Assembly (NCBI GenBank): GCA_003665825.1
Contig: QPFY01000015.1
Coordinates: 372,001 to 436,000 of the forward strand
Source: Microbotryum silenes-acaulis
Lineage: Eukaryota > Basidiomycota > Microbotryomycetes > Microbotryales > Microbotryaceae
Reading direction: 5' to 3'
DNA: 64,000 bases
The notes under the pieces are model-generated. The model saw nothing but the letters and a program-made list of their open reading frames with translations. It was not told the origin of the DNA and made no database searches. The translations under genes were made by a program, and so were the position numbers. Position 1 is the stretch's first letter. Each line of letters begins with the position of its first letter. Below are positions 23,801-33,116 of the stretch, piece by piece.

Positions 23801-24062
23801 GCTGCAGCCCACACACATCATCGCGCCTTGGCCGAACACCAAACAGCTACTCACGATTTCCGACCACGATCTTCATCAATCTCGCAATATCACTCTGATA
23901 CTCGTACTTCTTCGCGTGGCTGAACGTCTCTTGTTCCTGTTCAGGCGTCAAGAGCGAAGCCGCAGGGGGGGCATCCTCCGAAGCTGATGATGTGGCAGTT
24001 ACGCCCAGAGCGAGACGAGTCGATAAAGCCGCGAGGGCCAGGAAGGAGGTGGAGAATCTCAT
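20804..24062 (-). CDS. GRP94: Endoplasmic-reticulum HSP90 (GRP94/endoplasmin type) ending in HDEL
   Basis: ATP-driven chaperone of the ER lumen. Ten exons (minus): 24062..23855, 23686..23651, 23576..23445, 23376..23256, 23184..22116, 22045..21965, 21891..21813, 21705..21604, 21522..21028, 20946..20804; 821 aa, all phases fit. Residues 1-20 ([20 protein letters not shown]) form a signal peptide, and the protein ends TTAHDEL, an ER retrieval signal; the cytosolic MEEVD tail is absent. GHKL ATPase motifs: [14 protein letters not shown] (catalytic Glu and Asn), [17 protein letters not shown] and [18 protein letters not shown]. The charged linker ([14 protein letters not shown]...) is followed by [10 protein letters not shown] and [16 protein letters not shown] with the middle-domain arginine. 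The C-terminal dimer part contains [18 protein letters not shown]. The family is generally described as missing from the common model fungi. Confidence 0.93.
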
Positions 24063-24468
24063 TTTGCCGTGGGGAGCGGGCCGATAGGTATGTTGGAGAG
24101 GGTGTGATGAAGGGGTAGAGATGAACGATGCACGCGAACGGACAAAGAACCAAAGCGGACGGCGGAGACGGCGGTCGATGGAAGCGTCTGGAATCTCTTC
24201 CCCGCGCATGCACGCGTCGCGCTCTCGAGCACAAATTGTCGTCGCCATTCAATATTCAATATTCACCGACCCAGTCGCCGGCTCGACCTCGGACGCTCAT
24301 GACTTGTTGAATTCCTGATCCTGGTCCGGTTGGTATCTCGCTAGAGATCGCACTGAAACAGAAAGAAGGTGACTACGAGCTGAACCAAAAAATGTAAACC
24401 AACCCCAATATAGCACAACATGTGTAGAACCCTGAACTCTGAAGAAATCTCCTCCCGACGTCCCCACG
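24063..24468. other. Upstream region of ER HSP90
   Basis: About 400 bp that should include the HSP90 promoter and 5' UTR and the 3' UTR of the next minus-strand gene. No gene seen. Confidence 0.5.
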
Positions 24469-25427
24469 TCACTTCCCCGCGCCGGCCTCCCCACCTCCAT
24501 AAGCCTCGTCCAACGCCTGCGTCAAATCGTCGACCGATAATCCCATCCCTTCTAAATCAGCGTACAGCTCTTTTAGACTTCGCGCTGTCGTTTTGCCCTC
24601 GCTGGGAGTCTCGTCCGTCGGAGTTGGTTCGTTCTTCGGATTCCTCGGCAAAGACGAAGATCCTTCGACCGGAGGTACATCCTTCTCGAGATCCCACACG
24701 TCCGCCAAAGCATCCTTGACGACCTCATCTATCACCACACCCTGAGCCTTCCCCTCTCCCCCCGCCTTGGTCGAATCCTTTGTCTCTTTCCCCTCCGGAT
24801 CGGCCTTGGAATTCCGAGAAGGTGGAACTGCGCCAGTTCCACGCGCGGCCTGGGTGTGGCGCTTGTAATGGCTCGGGTCTTGAACCCGTCGACGAGGCAA
24901 GAGGGGCAAGTGACGGGTCCTTAGCAACGGTGGCGCTTCTTCGATGGGTTCACGAGAGATGATTCGGATTGCCGAACTAGTGCAATGAGTGATGGAATAC
25001 GTGCGAGGTGTAGCCGATGCGAAATCATGCACGACGATGTGGACCACGTCAGTCGGTCAGTCTCCCCCGTGATCCCCCTGTCCGCGTATGCCCAAACTCA
25101 CATCAGCAACCCAACCACCGCCACCACAATCACCACCACCACCACGCCCTTCCCAGTCCTCGACCCAACCCACCTCCGCTTGCCCTTGCCCGTCTCCTCC
25201 TCGCTCGTCTGAATCGGGGGTGCCGACATGCCCGTCACGACGGCCTTCCTTGGTCTCCCCCTCTGTCCTTTCGGCGAGCGCGTGCGCAAACGTCCATTAC
25301 TCCCTCCCCCACCTACTAGACTACTAAGATGCTCTCCCCTCGCTGTAGGTCCATGGATCGTGATGGACGGGATTGGGCGGGCTGAACTGCTGGACGCGGT
25401 TGAAGAGGAGGATGTGCTCGTCGTCAT
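24469..25427 (-). CDS. Unrecognised single-span membrane protein
   Basis: Not recognised. Exons (minus) 25427..25102 and 24976..24469, phase-consistent, 277 aa. The start ATG is preceded at once by an in-frame stop, which fixes it. The first 90 residues are Ser-rich then basic (GRLRTRSPKGQRGRPRK looks like an AT-hook-type or nuclear-localisation stretch), followed by one strongly hydrophobic span (GVVVVVIVVAVVGLL) at about residues 94-108, then a basic segment and an acidic C-terminus with a predicted helix (SLKELYADLEGMGLSVDDL). One span with basic residues before it suggests a cytosolic N-terminus. No family motif was seen and a role cannot be given. Confidence 0.6.
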
Positions 25428-27474
25428 TTACGAAAAGGGCTCCGAGTCACTGTCGAAGGGGGAGGGAGCAGAATCAAAGGGAACCCACCCGAGTCACGGT
25501 GCTGCCGTCGGCTCGGTTTCTTCGAGAATCGGGATTCAGAATAGTCGAGAATTCGATCACGATCACCCTCGACCGAGTCGGCCGAGCGCGTCCTGTGTGG
25601 CATTTCGAATTTCGACTAAATTTTTCGCTACACCTTCCATATGTTTAAAAGCAAATCATTAACATGTGAAGATCTTTCCGTCCATTGAGAGACCAAAGAG
25701 GTCAAAGAGTCGGACTTGTAAGAGCGCGAATTAGCCGAAATAGCGCACTAATCGCACCCTCTCCTGTCGCTCTCCGTGGGTCCCCAGCGTAGTCGTAGGC
25801 GTCATAAGAATTTCTCGCAGCTGCTGGCTGGCTCAGGAACTGTTGCAGAACTCGGTTGACCGAGTTCTCCTACAGTCAGATCGATCCCCTCTGCGGGTTT
25901 CCCGAGCTATCTTCCTCCTCCCATTCTGCAACCCCCTTCAGTCTCGACTTGTCCACTATTCTTCTCTCCTCCGCCATCCGCCATGCCAGTCCTTCACCTC
26001 TCAACTTTGTGCATCTTCGCACGATCATTGTCGACTTCAACTTTCTTGAGGCAGCAGGTCGAAGGATGCTCGACGCGTTCTTCTACATGAGATAGGAGCC
26101 GAGCACTGTCCACATATGCTCATTAGGAGATTAAACGTCGGCCGGCCGACGGCTTTCGGGTAGGCTCGGGTACTTCAAAGTTCGGCCTTGTACACTGTTC
26201 AGATAGGCTCACCTAGCGGTACTCTAACCTTTTCTCTCGTTCCCTTCCCAATCTTTCGCATCACTGCCACACCTCACAATGAACCTCGCCAAACCTATGC
26301 ACGCTCGCTGAAAGCATCGCCCCCGTGGGCTTCATCAGGCCTGCGTTGAGTGATGGTCGCTGCTCCAAAAATTGCAAGAGACTGCTTGCTTTACACACCA
26401 ACATGTGAGGCCAAGGGTGCACTGTGACTTCGTAGGATCGGTCAAGGGCGACGTGGAGAACCCTTGCAGGCTGTTCGAGGCCACTTCCTCTCCCCGATTC
26501 GGCCTCTCGTCTCCCAAGGTATCTGAGGCAAGCTCAGCGTCGAGTAAACGTGCGGGCACTCGTACTGCTATTGCCACAATTATACCTCCGACCCCCATCT
26601 TTGCCACTTTTCTGCCTTTCCGATTGCAGTCGCACGGAGTTGTACCTCGTGAGTGCGACCCCTATGCAGCGAGTCACCGCCTCCCATCTGCTGCCGAGCC
26701 CATGGCTTGATGACAGGCTGACTCTTTTGATGTGAAATTATGCTTCATTTCCAGTCGTGCCTGAACAAGTTCATACGCGAGCGTAGAGGACCCGGCGGAG
26801 TGTAAGTGTGTTGAACCCTGTCCTCGCGTCAGAGTGTCCTCAGAATCGTAGTACAAAGTTGAACTGTATCGTTCACATTCTCATTTGTCCTTTCTGTAGT
26901 ACCGTCGCCCCAAGTCCGCGATGTCTGCAAGACGACCACCATCATCTTGTGCGAGTACGAACAGATGTCCCCCTTCCCCACCACCAGGTACCCATCCACA
27001 AAATACCATCAGATCCCCAAAGCTGAGGTCATACGATCCGAATCCTACGAGGTCAGCGAGACCTGAACGACAAGGGTAGCCGGCGTAAGACGATGGGCAT
27101 CCAAGCTTCCGATCCCGAGTCTCAGCTTCTCTGTTCTCCGGTGCTGTATAAAAAGTTTGTGCGCCCTTGATCCGTTGTTCGTCGCGCTTGTCGAATTCCT
27201 CGGAGGCCAATTCGGCGTCATTGTACAAGGATCAAATTTTGCTTCACTTGTCACAAGCCACACAATCATATCAATAAATCAATGTCAGTGGGGCTTTTAT
27301 TATAGAATGCAACAATACCGCCCGGTCGTTGTGGGAACCGGTGATGTTTGCCCCGCACGCTTCACGACATAAGCGAGCCCTACTCTTTGCTTAGCGGCGA
27401 ACAAGCGACCCCACTGCATTTGATAATTGTTGGAATCAACGATGATCCCGAAATGATCAACAAAAGAAGAAGAA
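25428..27474. other. Two-kilobase stretch without a supportable gene
   Basis: Open frames here are under about 150 codons, overlap on both strands and lack family motifs. The upstream region of the 24469-25427 gene is at its left end. I see nothing else I can name. Confidence 0.5.
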
Positions 27475-27547
27475 CGGCTGGACCAGGAGTCGAACCTGGG
27501 TCACTTCCATTCGTTGGAAAAGCTTTGACCAACTAAGCTATCCGGCC
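27475..27547 (-). tRNA. tRNA-like gene with non-canonical anticodon loop
   Basis: Minus-strand sequence folds as a cloverleaf of about 73 nt: acceptor stem GGCCGGA/TCCAGCC with one C-A mismatch, D stem GCTT/AAGC, T arm CCAGG-TTCGACT-CCTGG perfect, and an anticodon stem TTTCC/GGAAG. A-box (TAGCTTAGTTGG) and B-box (GGTTCGACTCC) promoters are present, and a TTTT run about 15 nt downstream fits pol III termination. The seven-base anticodon loop is AACGAAT, which has A instead of U at position 33 and would read CGA at 34-36. CGA would imply serine, yet there is no long variable arm. It may be a degenerate or repurposed tRNA gene; no intron fits in this length. Confidence 0.65.
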
Positions 27548-28063
27548 CCTGATATCAGTGCAAGGTCTACTAACACCTTCAACAATAATATGACCCGACT
27601 TGATGAGGGGAATATAAAGGGAACCTGTTTGAGCATCGAACATAAGATCTTGCTCGACTTGACCGCCGGCCGGGCGCTTGCACGCGACTCTTGAGCGCCC
27701 GCGAAGAGGGGTCACAGTGGCACCGAACTCGGAAAGACAGCTTTCGGATTTACCCCCCGCTACGTCCGACTTTTCAAGCTTATTCAAAGCGGCTTACTCC
27801 GACGACAAGTACCAAATATGCCCGTTATTAGTTCTGCTAGCACGCAGGTAAGCCCGAACATCATGATCACTGAAGAGGAGCCAGGGCGCAGAAGCTAGAA
27901 TGACAGAGGCTAAAATGACGATGGTGTCTTCTAGAACCGCGCCGACGGGCTTGCGAGGCTCGAAAGCTGAGCTCCTTCCTTTCTCCCTCCTCCATCCTCC
28001 TTCCTCCGCGTCTCGCACTCGTCGCCTCCCACCCATCTCAACCTCAGATCGTCTCCCCACGCC
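27548..28063. other. Intergenic stretch between tRNA-like gene and F-box gene
   Basis: About 500 bp. Pyrimidine-rich just before 28064, typical of a fungal promoter. No gene seen. Confidence 0.45.
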
Positions 28064-28998
28064 ATGGAGCAACTCGTCCCCACCTCGAATCAGTTATCTC
28101 GGCTTGATCTCGATCACGATCACAATCCAGACGTCGACAACTCTCGAGAGGAGGTCAAAACCGGAGCCAAGGCCGTTGTCGTAAAGCAAACGTCGTCGAG
28201 CGCGCTCTCGCGAGTTCCCCCCGAGCTCTTCTACCACATCGCCTCGTGCTTGACGGAGGGGTTCCAACCCAAAGACATCCGATTGGTGTATCCGGACCTG
28301 CGTCACGGCGCTCTGGTGTGCCGTTCGTGGCGCGCTGTTTTCCAACGTCGTTTGTGCCTCGTCGTGCAGCTGCCTCGTCGAGTCGCCGCCGAGGGCTTCC
28401 TCGAGTCGGGCTTGACCAACCGTTACCCGGTCGAGCTGCTCACCATCCTCCTCACCGGGCATGCACGCTATCGTGAGGTCGATTCCGAGGGCGTCCTCGG
28501 TTGCGCGACCTGTCTCAAGTTGATTCGAGCCGTTGCAAGCCACTTGAAAATCTTGAGCAACATGCCGTGCTATCGCCCCTGGGACCAGAAGATTGCGCAT
28601 CTGCTGAAAGGTGAGCACAGGACATTTCAGCATGTGGCATTCAATCTCCGTGTTGCTTCCGCTCGATTTTATTCCTGTCCATTCCACTCAGATCTTGAAG
28701 AAGTGCATTTCGATCCAACGACATCGGGAGAGGTAGGACGGGTCGTGCAAGGCCAGGTTACGTGGGCTCACCTCAAGACGTTCGCGCCGGTCATGCTGGA
28801 CTCGGACAATCCAACTACAAGGCCGGTCCCATGTCGAGGTTCTCGGGTTTGGTGGTCCGTCGCCCCCCGCCGGAAGAAGCCGTGTCGATGTCGTCGCTTC
28901 AAAACTACATCCAAGGGCCGAAGCTATGGGATGAGTTGAGGCGATACTGCAATACGAGGAGAATCTCGCTTGTCATCCAAGGCCAAGTGAGAGAGTAG
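28064..28998 (+). CDS. F-box-like protein with apparent 1-nt frameshift
   Basis: N-terminal F-box-like motif: LSRVPPELFYHIASCL, then ALVCRSWRAVFQRRL. Such proteins usually recruit substrates to SCF ubiquitin ligases. The start is ATG at 28064 (MEQLVPTSNQ). An optional 81-nt intron with GTGAGC and CTCAG (28611..28691) is a multiple of three, so the frame stays open either way. Near 28804 the coding-like sequence moves to another frame: upstream reads TWAHLKTFAPVMLDS, while downstream the convincing frame reads SNYKAGPMSRFSGLVV and ends WDELRRYCNTRRISLVIQ with a stop at 28996. One extra base near 28804 would join them. This could be a real mutation, a sequencing error or an unrecognised tiny intron. 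Confidence 0.55.
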
Positions 28999-29015
28999 GA
29001 GGTAAGAACTCGGTG

Positions 29016-29126
29016 TCTGTTCTCGTTCGAATCTCTGTTCTCTTTCGAATCTCTGTCCTGTTTTCGAAACTCTGTCCTCTTTTTCGAATCTTTGTCCATT
29101 TTCGAATCTCTGTTCTCTTTCAAATC
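29016..29126. repeat. Degenerate 18-20 bp tandem repeat, six units
   Basis: Units resemble TCTGTTCTCTTTCGAATC with small substitutions and length changes. It starts 17 bp after the F-box gene stop codon. Confidence 0.85.
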
Positions 29127-30148
29127 TCCTGCCATTTTCATGTTTCACGTCTGTTCTGACGATCAGCAATGCGCGTACCTCTTACTGCGGCCCGACCGTG
29201 AGCAGCACAAGACTTGTCAAGGATGATGCCCGGACGAGCGGCTATTCTGATCCAATTTTGAACTCATCAACGCTGCTCCGCTTGCCCCCAAAAAATCGTC
29301 AGATAGCCCGAACCTAATGAAGCTAGCTGGAGGTTGGTGAAATGAGTCAGAAGCACTGATTCGGGAAGCCGGGGGTGAAAAAAATATTTCGAAAGGGAAA
29401 CCTTCTGCAGTGCAGCAATAGTGACGAGGTATTGATCTCCGCAAGAGCGAGAGATAGTTTTAATCTAGTTTCCAGACCAAAAAAACACAAAAACTTCGAG
29501 GAAAGAGAGTTAAGTCTCATAGCTATGGCCATGTTCCGGACCAAAACGCTCGTAGGTCGGCGGCGGCTGCGCAGTAGCAGCACACTCTCCGGTCGGCACG
29601 GGCTCTCGAGAAAGGCGCGTACAGATGAACACCTGAAGGTGGCCGGGGGTAACCGATAATTGTATGGACTTGTTTAGGCTCCTACCTGCGCATATCCATC
29701 GGCACTCTCCAGTGCTTCCGATCGGGGAGCCCGCAATTATGGAATGAAAAGATGTCTCTTTAGAGAAGATTCGGAGCGAACGCGCCGATAGGGACCCGGA
29801 CGCTACTAGCCCAGCAAGCCATTCGCCAAACATTGATCCAGGTAGGTAGTCAGTATTGTAATGAGCTTTGTTGTTGCTCATAATACTTGACAATTCCGCT
29901 TCTGCTAAAGCAGTTGCGAGCCGAAAGCCTTGCTATCGCTGCAGCTGGCGACGCAATGTCCGCGCACGCGTCCAAACACCTACAGCTCCTTGAGATCCTT
30001 ATGACTCCCCTAGACAACACTGGAAGCTTTCGGGATGCACAAAGAGCCAGCCAGGCTCCCGGTTCGGTGGATTTTTTGGTAGTAGACCTTCGACCGTTCT
30101 GTTTCTTCATTCCAAGCTGCGTAAAGAGGGGGTTTGTGGAACGATGTC

Positions 30149-30188
30149 CCAAAAATCGGGTAGTAAAGCCAAAAATCGGGTAGTAAAG
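30149..30188. repeat. 20 bp perfect tandem duplication
   Basis: Two adjacent identical 20-base units starting CCAAAAATCGGG, 120 bp beyond the eL13 stop codon. Confidence 0.9.
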
Positions 30189-30308
30189 TACGGCCCCGCA
30201 GCCCCCTTGCACACACACAAGGTATTTCAGAAAAGAAGAGCCCCAAGGCTTTTTCGCTGCCCTGCCTCACATAAACACACACACAGATCGGTCGTGACCA
30301 CCTCCCAT

Positions 30309-31500
30309 TTACTTCTTCTTGGCGGCCTCCTCCTCCTCCTTCTTCTTCTGCCTCTCGGCGCGGATACCGGCGTAACGTTGGTCTGAGCGCGCCTTGCGCA
30401 AGGCGGTGTAAGCGGTGCCCTTGTTGGCCAGTTCTTCCGAGGTGATCGCTCGGGGACCTTCCTGCTTGTGGCCGGCCGGGAGGGGGAAAGTAGCGGCGAG
30501 CGTCTTAAGGCCCTCGACGGACTTGTCGGCGCCCTGAAAGACCAGCAAAAGGTACCAAGTCAGTATCCATTGTTACCCTCCTTTGATACGCCTGGATCTC
30601 TGTATCTGTGCATCCACCCGCCGCCTCTCTCTGCCTCGAGCGGGGTCGGATAAAACGCACCTCGGTATCACCCTTCTTGACCTTGCCCGCCTTCTTGGGG
30701 AACACGACCAAGCGCTGCTTGTACGCCTCAAGGCGCTCCTTGTTGATCTTCAAGCTCTCCTCGGATCGGTTGCGGCGGCGGTGGTCGACGGGGACGCCGA
30801 TCGAGAGGGCCTCCTTGCGACGAATGCCGGCGGCCTTAAGTTCGGCGGCGGTGAAGCCTCGGCCGGAACGCAGCTTGGTGTTGTAGCGCTTCGTGGGGCA
30901 TCGGACGGCGGGGCGGAGGAGTTCAACGGGCCTGAACGAAGTGCAATCGATAGGAATCAGTGACTGCAATCCCCCCCTTTTTTAAGCGCTGTCGATGCTT
31001 ACCTGAGACCAGCCTTGACGGCCTTGGCCTGTCGTGCGGCTCGTCGCGAGTGCTTCCTGCCCGGTTGGTCGAACCACGTCTTTACGCGCGATTGCCAGTC
31101 CTTTCGGAAATGGTTGCGGTGGAGAACGCTGGAGAGAGCAGAGAGAAAGCGCGGAGGCGAGGGCGAGGAGGCGAAAGGGCAGATGCGGGATGAGCTTCAT
31201 GGGATCTGTAGGGTGTGATGCGCACGGTGAAGAACTCACTTGTTGTGTGCGAAACTGTGAGATGATCGCGAATGGGACGGACAAAGGCGAGGAGAGCACG
31301 AGTAGTGAGAATAGCGATGGATGGATTGATGGGTCGTGTGCGGGTCGTCGTCGAGGTCGGTGCAACGCAGTTCCCAGGCGCGCAAGCAGCAGGCGCAGGG
31401 CAAGGCCAAGGCATGGGCAAAGGGCAGGGCGAAAATCGTCAGTGACCGCGCACGAGCCAACACCGTGCTGTCCACCACGATCCAAGCTGACGTACCCCAT
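30309..31500 (-). CDS. RPL13: 60S ribosomal protein eL13, with 5-nt first coding exon
   Basis: Structural protein of the large ribosomal subunit. Exons (minus): 31500..31496, 31254..31240, 31128..31003, 30931..30661, 30533..30309; 213 aa, usual for the family. Signatures: [40 protein letters not shown], then [16 protein letters not shown] and [12 protein letters not shown], with a Lys/Glu-rich end. The first coding exon is only ATGGG, followed by a 241-nt intron and a 15-nt exon, giving MGFAHNNVLHRNHF. This was chosen because the ATG precedes a good GTACGT donor, the phases agree, and the result matches remembered eL13 starts. Early introns with tiny first exons are common in ribosomal protein genes. 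Its promoter faces YOS1. Confidence 0.93.
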
Positions 31501-32259
31501 CCTTCTATCGGCCTATTATGGAGAGAATACGTCCGAGGTTGATTGCGGTTCGTGTAGAGTGTGGACAGAGGTGGGAGACGAGGTGTTGGGGGATCGAGTT
31601 TTGAGCGTAGGCGTCGACGCGGGCGCGAGGCAGGGCGGGGTGCGAGTCAGTGCGAGTGCGAGTGCGAGTGCGAGTGGTGGCACCAACGGCGGCAGGCGGC
31701 GGGCGGCAGGCGGCGGGCGGCGGGCGACGGGCGACGGACGAAGCACACACCACAACAACAACGAGCGGGGAAGGAAGGAAGGAGGGATCAACAGTGTCAA
31801 AGATGTCAGTATCCAGATCCCGATTGGGTAGTTCCGAACGGTGGGGTGGGTGTTCACCTTGTTGTACTTGACGAGAGACGAGCAGAGGCAGACCAGAGCC
31901 AACGAGCACGCCCGGCTGCGAGAGTCGAGCCGCCAGCCATGACTTTGGCGCGGGCTAGCGCGGGCGGCACTCGCGACGGCGCGACAGGCAGCCTGCGGTG
32001 GCTGCTCGGTCGGCTCGGTCGCGCGCCTGGGCCTTGCCATTTTGACCTGGTCCGAAATCGGGTCAAAAAGCGCCGGATCGGCCGAAATGCACGTCTTGTC
32101 GAGTTGGTCCGAGCTGGTCGCGCTGAGCTCCTTTGCTCCTGCACGCTCAATACGCCGCTCAGCTTTCCCTACAACAACAGGCCGCGCTACTCGCTCCAGC
32201 TTCACCACCACCAAAAGCTCACCTACCTCTCCCTCTCCAGCTCATCACCCTCCCCCCCC
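31501..32259. promoter_or_regulatory. Divergent promoter of eL13 and YOS1, repeat-rich
   Basis: About 760 bp between outward-facing starts. It holds a TGCGAG hexanucleotide repeat (31651-31675), a GGC-rich array (about 31686-31738) and a pyrimidine-rich run just upstream of the YOS1 ATG. Promoter role is inferred from position. Long open frames that cross it are a by-product of the GC-rich repeats. Confidence 0.6.
31651..31675. repeat. TGCGAG hexanucleotide repeat
   Basis: Four units of TGCGAG plus a partial, followed by a GGC/GGGC-rich array to about 31738. Confidence 0.85.
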
Positions 32260-32698
32260 ATGGCCTTCTTCGGCCTCGGCTCTTTAGCCTACTTCATCCT
32301 CCTCCTCATCAACGCCGTCGCCATCCTCCACAAAGAACGTTTCCTAGCTCCTCTAGGTCTGACCACCTCTTCTTCGAACGCACAAGTCGCTTTCCAGTCG
32401 GGATCGAACCCCGTTAGTCCGACCTATCAGACAGGGTTCGAGACGTACGGTGGATCGATTGGAGATGGAGCGAGGGGGGGTGCGGGGGAGGGTATGAGTA
32501 TCAAGTCGAGGGCGATCATGTTGGTCGATGCGATCAGGACATTGATGAGGAGTCAGTTCAGTGCCTTTCTTTTGATGATCGATCTAGCGAGACCAGAGCT
32601 GATTAGATCGCTGGCGTTCACCTTACCTTGCAGTCCCTCTGATCCCGATCAACATCGTCGTCATCATTTACGAACTCGTATTCGGCTCGGGGTTTTGA
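32260..32698 (+). CDS. YOS1: Yos1-like (IER3IP1 family) ER-Golgi transport protein
   Basis: Small two-span membrane protein; in yeast it works with Yip1 and Yif1 in COPII vesicle budding. Exons 32260..32551 and 32634..32698; 118 aa. The N-terminal span is GLGSLAYFILLLINAVAILH followed by ERFLAPLGL; the conserved SIKSRAIMLVDAIRTLMRIPLI comes after the loop, and the C-terminal span INIVVIIYELVFG ends the protein. The loop between them carries an extra Ser/Gly-rich insertion of about 40 residues, so the protein is longer than the roughly 80-85 aa of other members. The intron falls inside the RTLMR-IPLI block and joins with correct phase. Confidence 0.92.
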
Positions 32699-33116
32699 CG
32701 GCGATCCTATCCGCTCAACGAACGACATCTTTCTCAAAGGTCCGCTCCAAAGCCCGTCCAGCAACCCCGAGCCACGTCGCACGAATTCCCAACCCCAACC
32801 CCAACCCCAACACCAACACCAGCGAACGATCGACGAAACACGTCACTACCGACCCGACTCACGAAGAAACTCGACATTCGATTTCCAGCAAGCGCCTTTC
32901 TGTTTCCACACTACTCTCTCTCTCTTCTTTTACATGTATCCTGTTATCCCCCCGCAACGAAGCAGTACCGCATCCTCATCCCGTAATGGCGTTGCGATGT
33001 CTATGAATGCATGAGGTGGAGTCGGGAGAGACACCAAAGCTCCCTTCTCTGTCCTCGAAACGAAGCCCTCTCTGAGCCCCCGCGACCCTAGCAAAAAAGC
33101 TTCCCCCCTCTTGACT
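32699..33116. other. Convergent 3' region of YOS1 and molybdopterin synthase
   Basis: No gene seen. Contains a short CCCCAA/CCAACA run at about 32785-32820 and a (CT)n run near 32915. Confidence 0.5.

Larger units (their letters stand above)
28999..30308. other. Gene-poor stretch with short tandem repeats
   Basis: Between the F-box-like gene and eL13. It opens with a degenerate 18-20 bp tandem repeat and contains a 20 bp perfect direct duplication near its right end. No supportable gene. Confidence 0.5.

Noticed and set aside
24780..24962. CGACNGSG-like motif on the + strand, suggesting a DnaJ-type zinc knuckle
   Set aside because: Only a single C-x2-C unit, opposite a better-supported minus-strand exon; no second knuckle or J domain nearby.
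32785..32820. CCCCAA-type short repeat resembling telomeric sequence
   Set aside because: Only three or so units, internal to housekeeping genes; a chance low-complexity run.
31561..33006. 481-codon open frame on the + strand through the eL13/YOS1 promoter
   Set aside because: It crosses GC-rich repeats and overlaps YOS1 in another frame; low-complexity Arg/Gly product without any family motif. A by-product of repeat composition.
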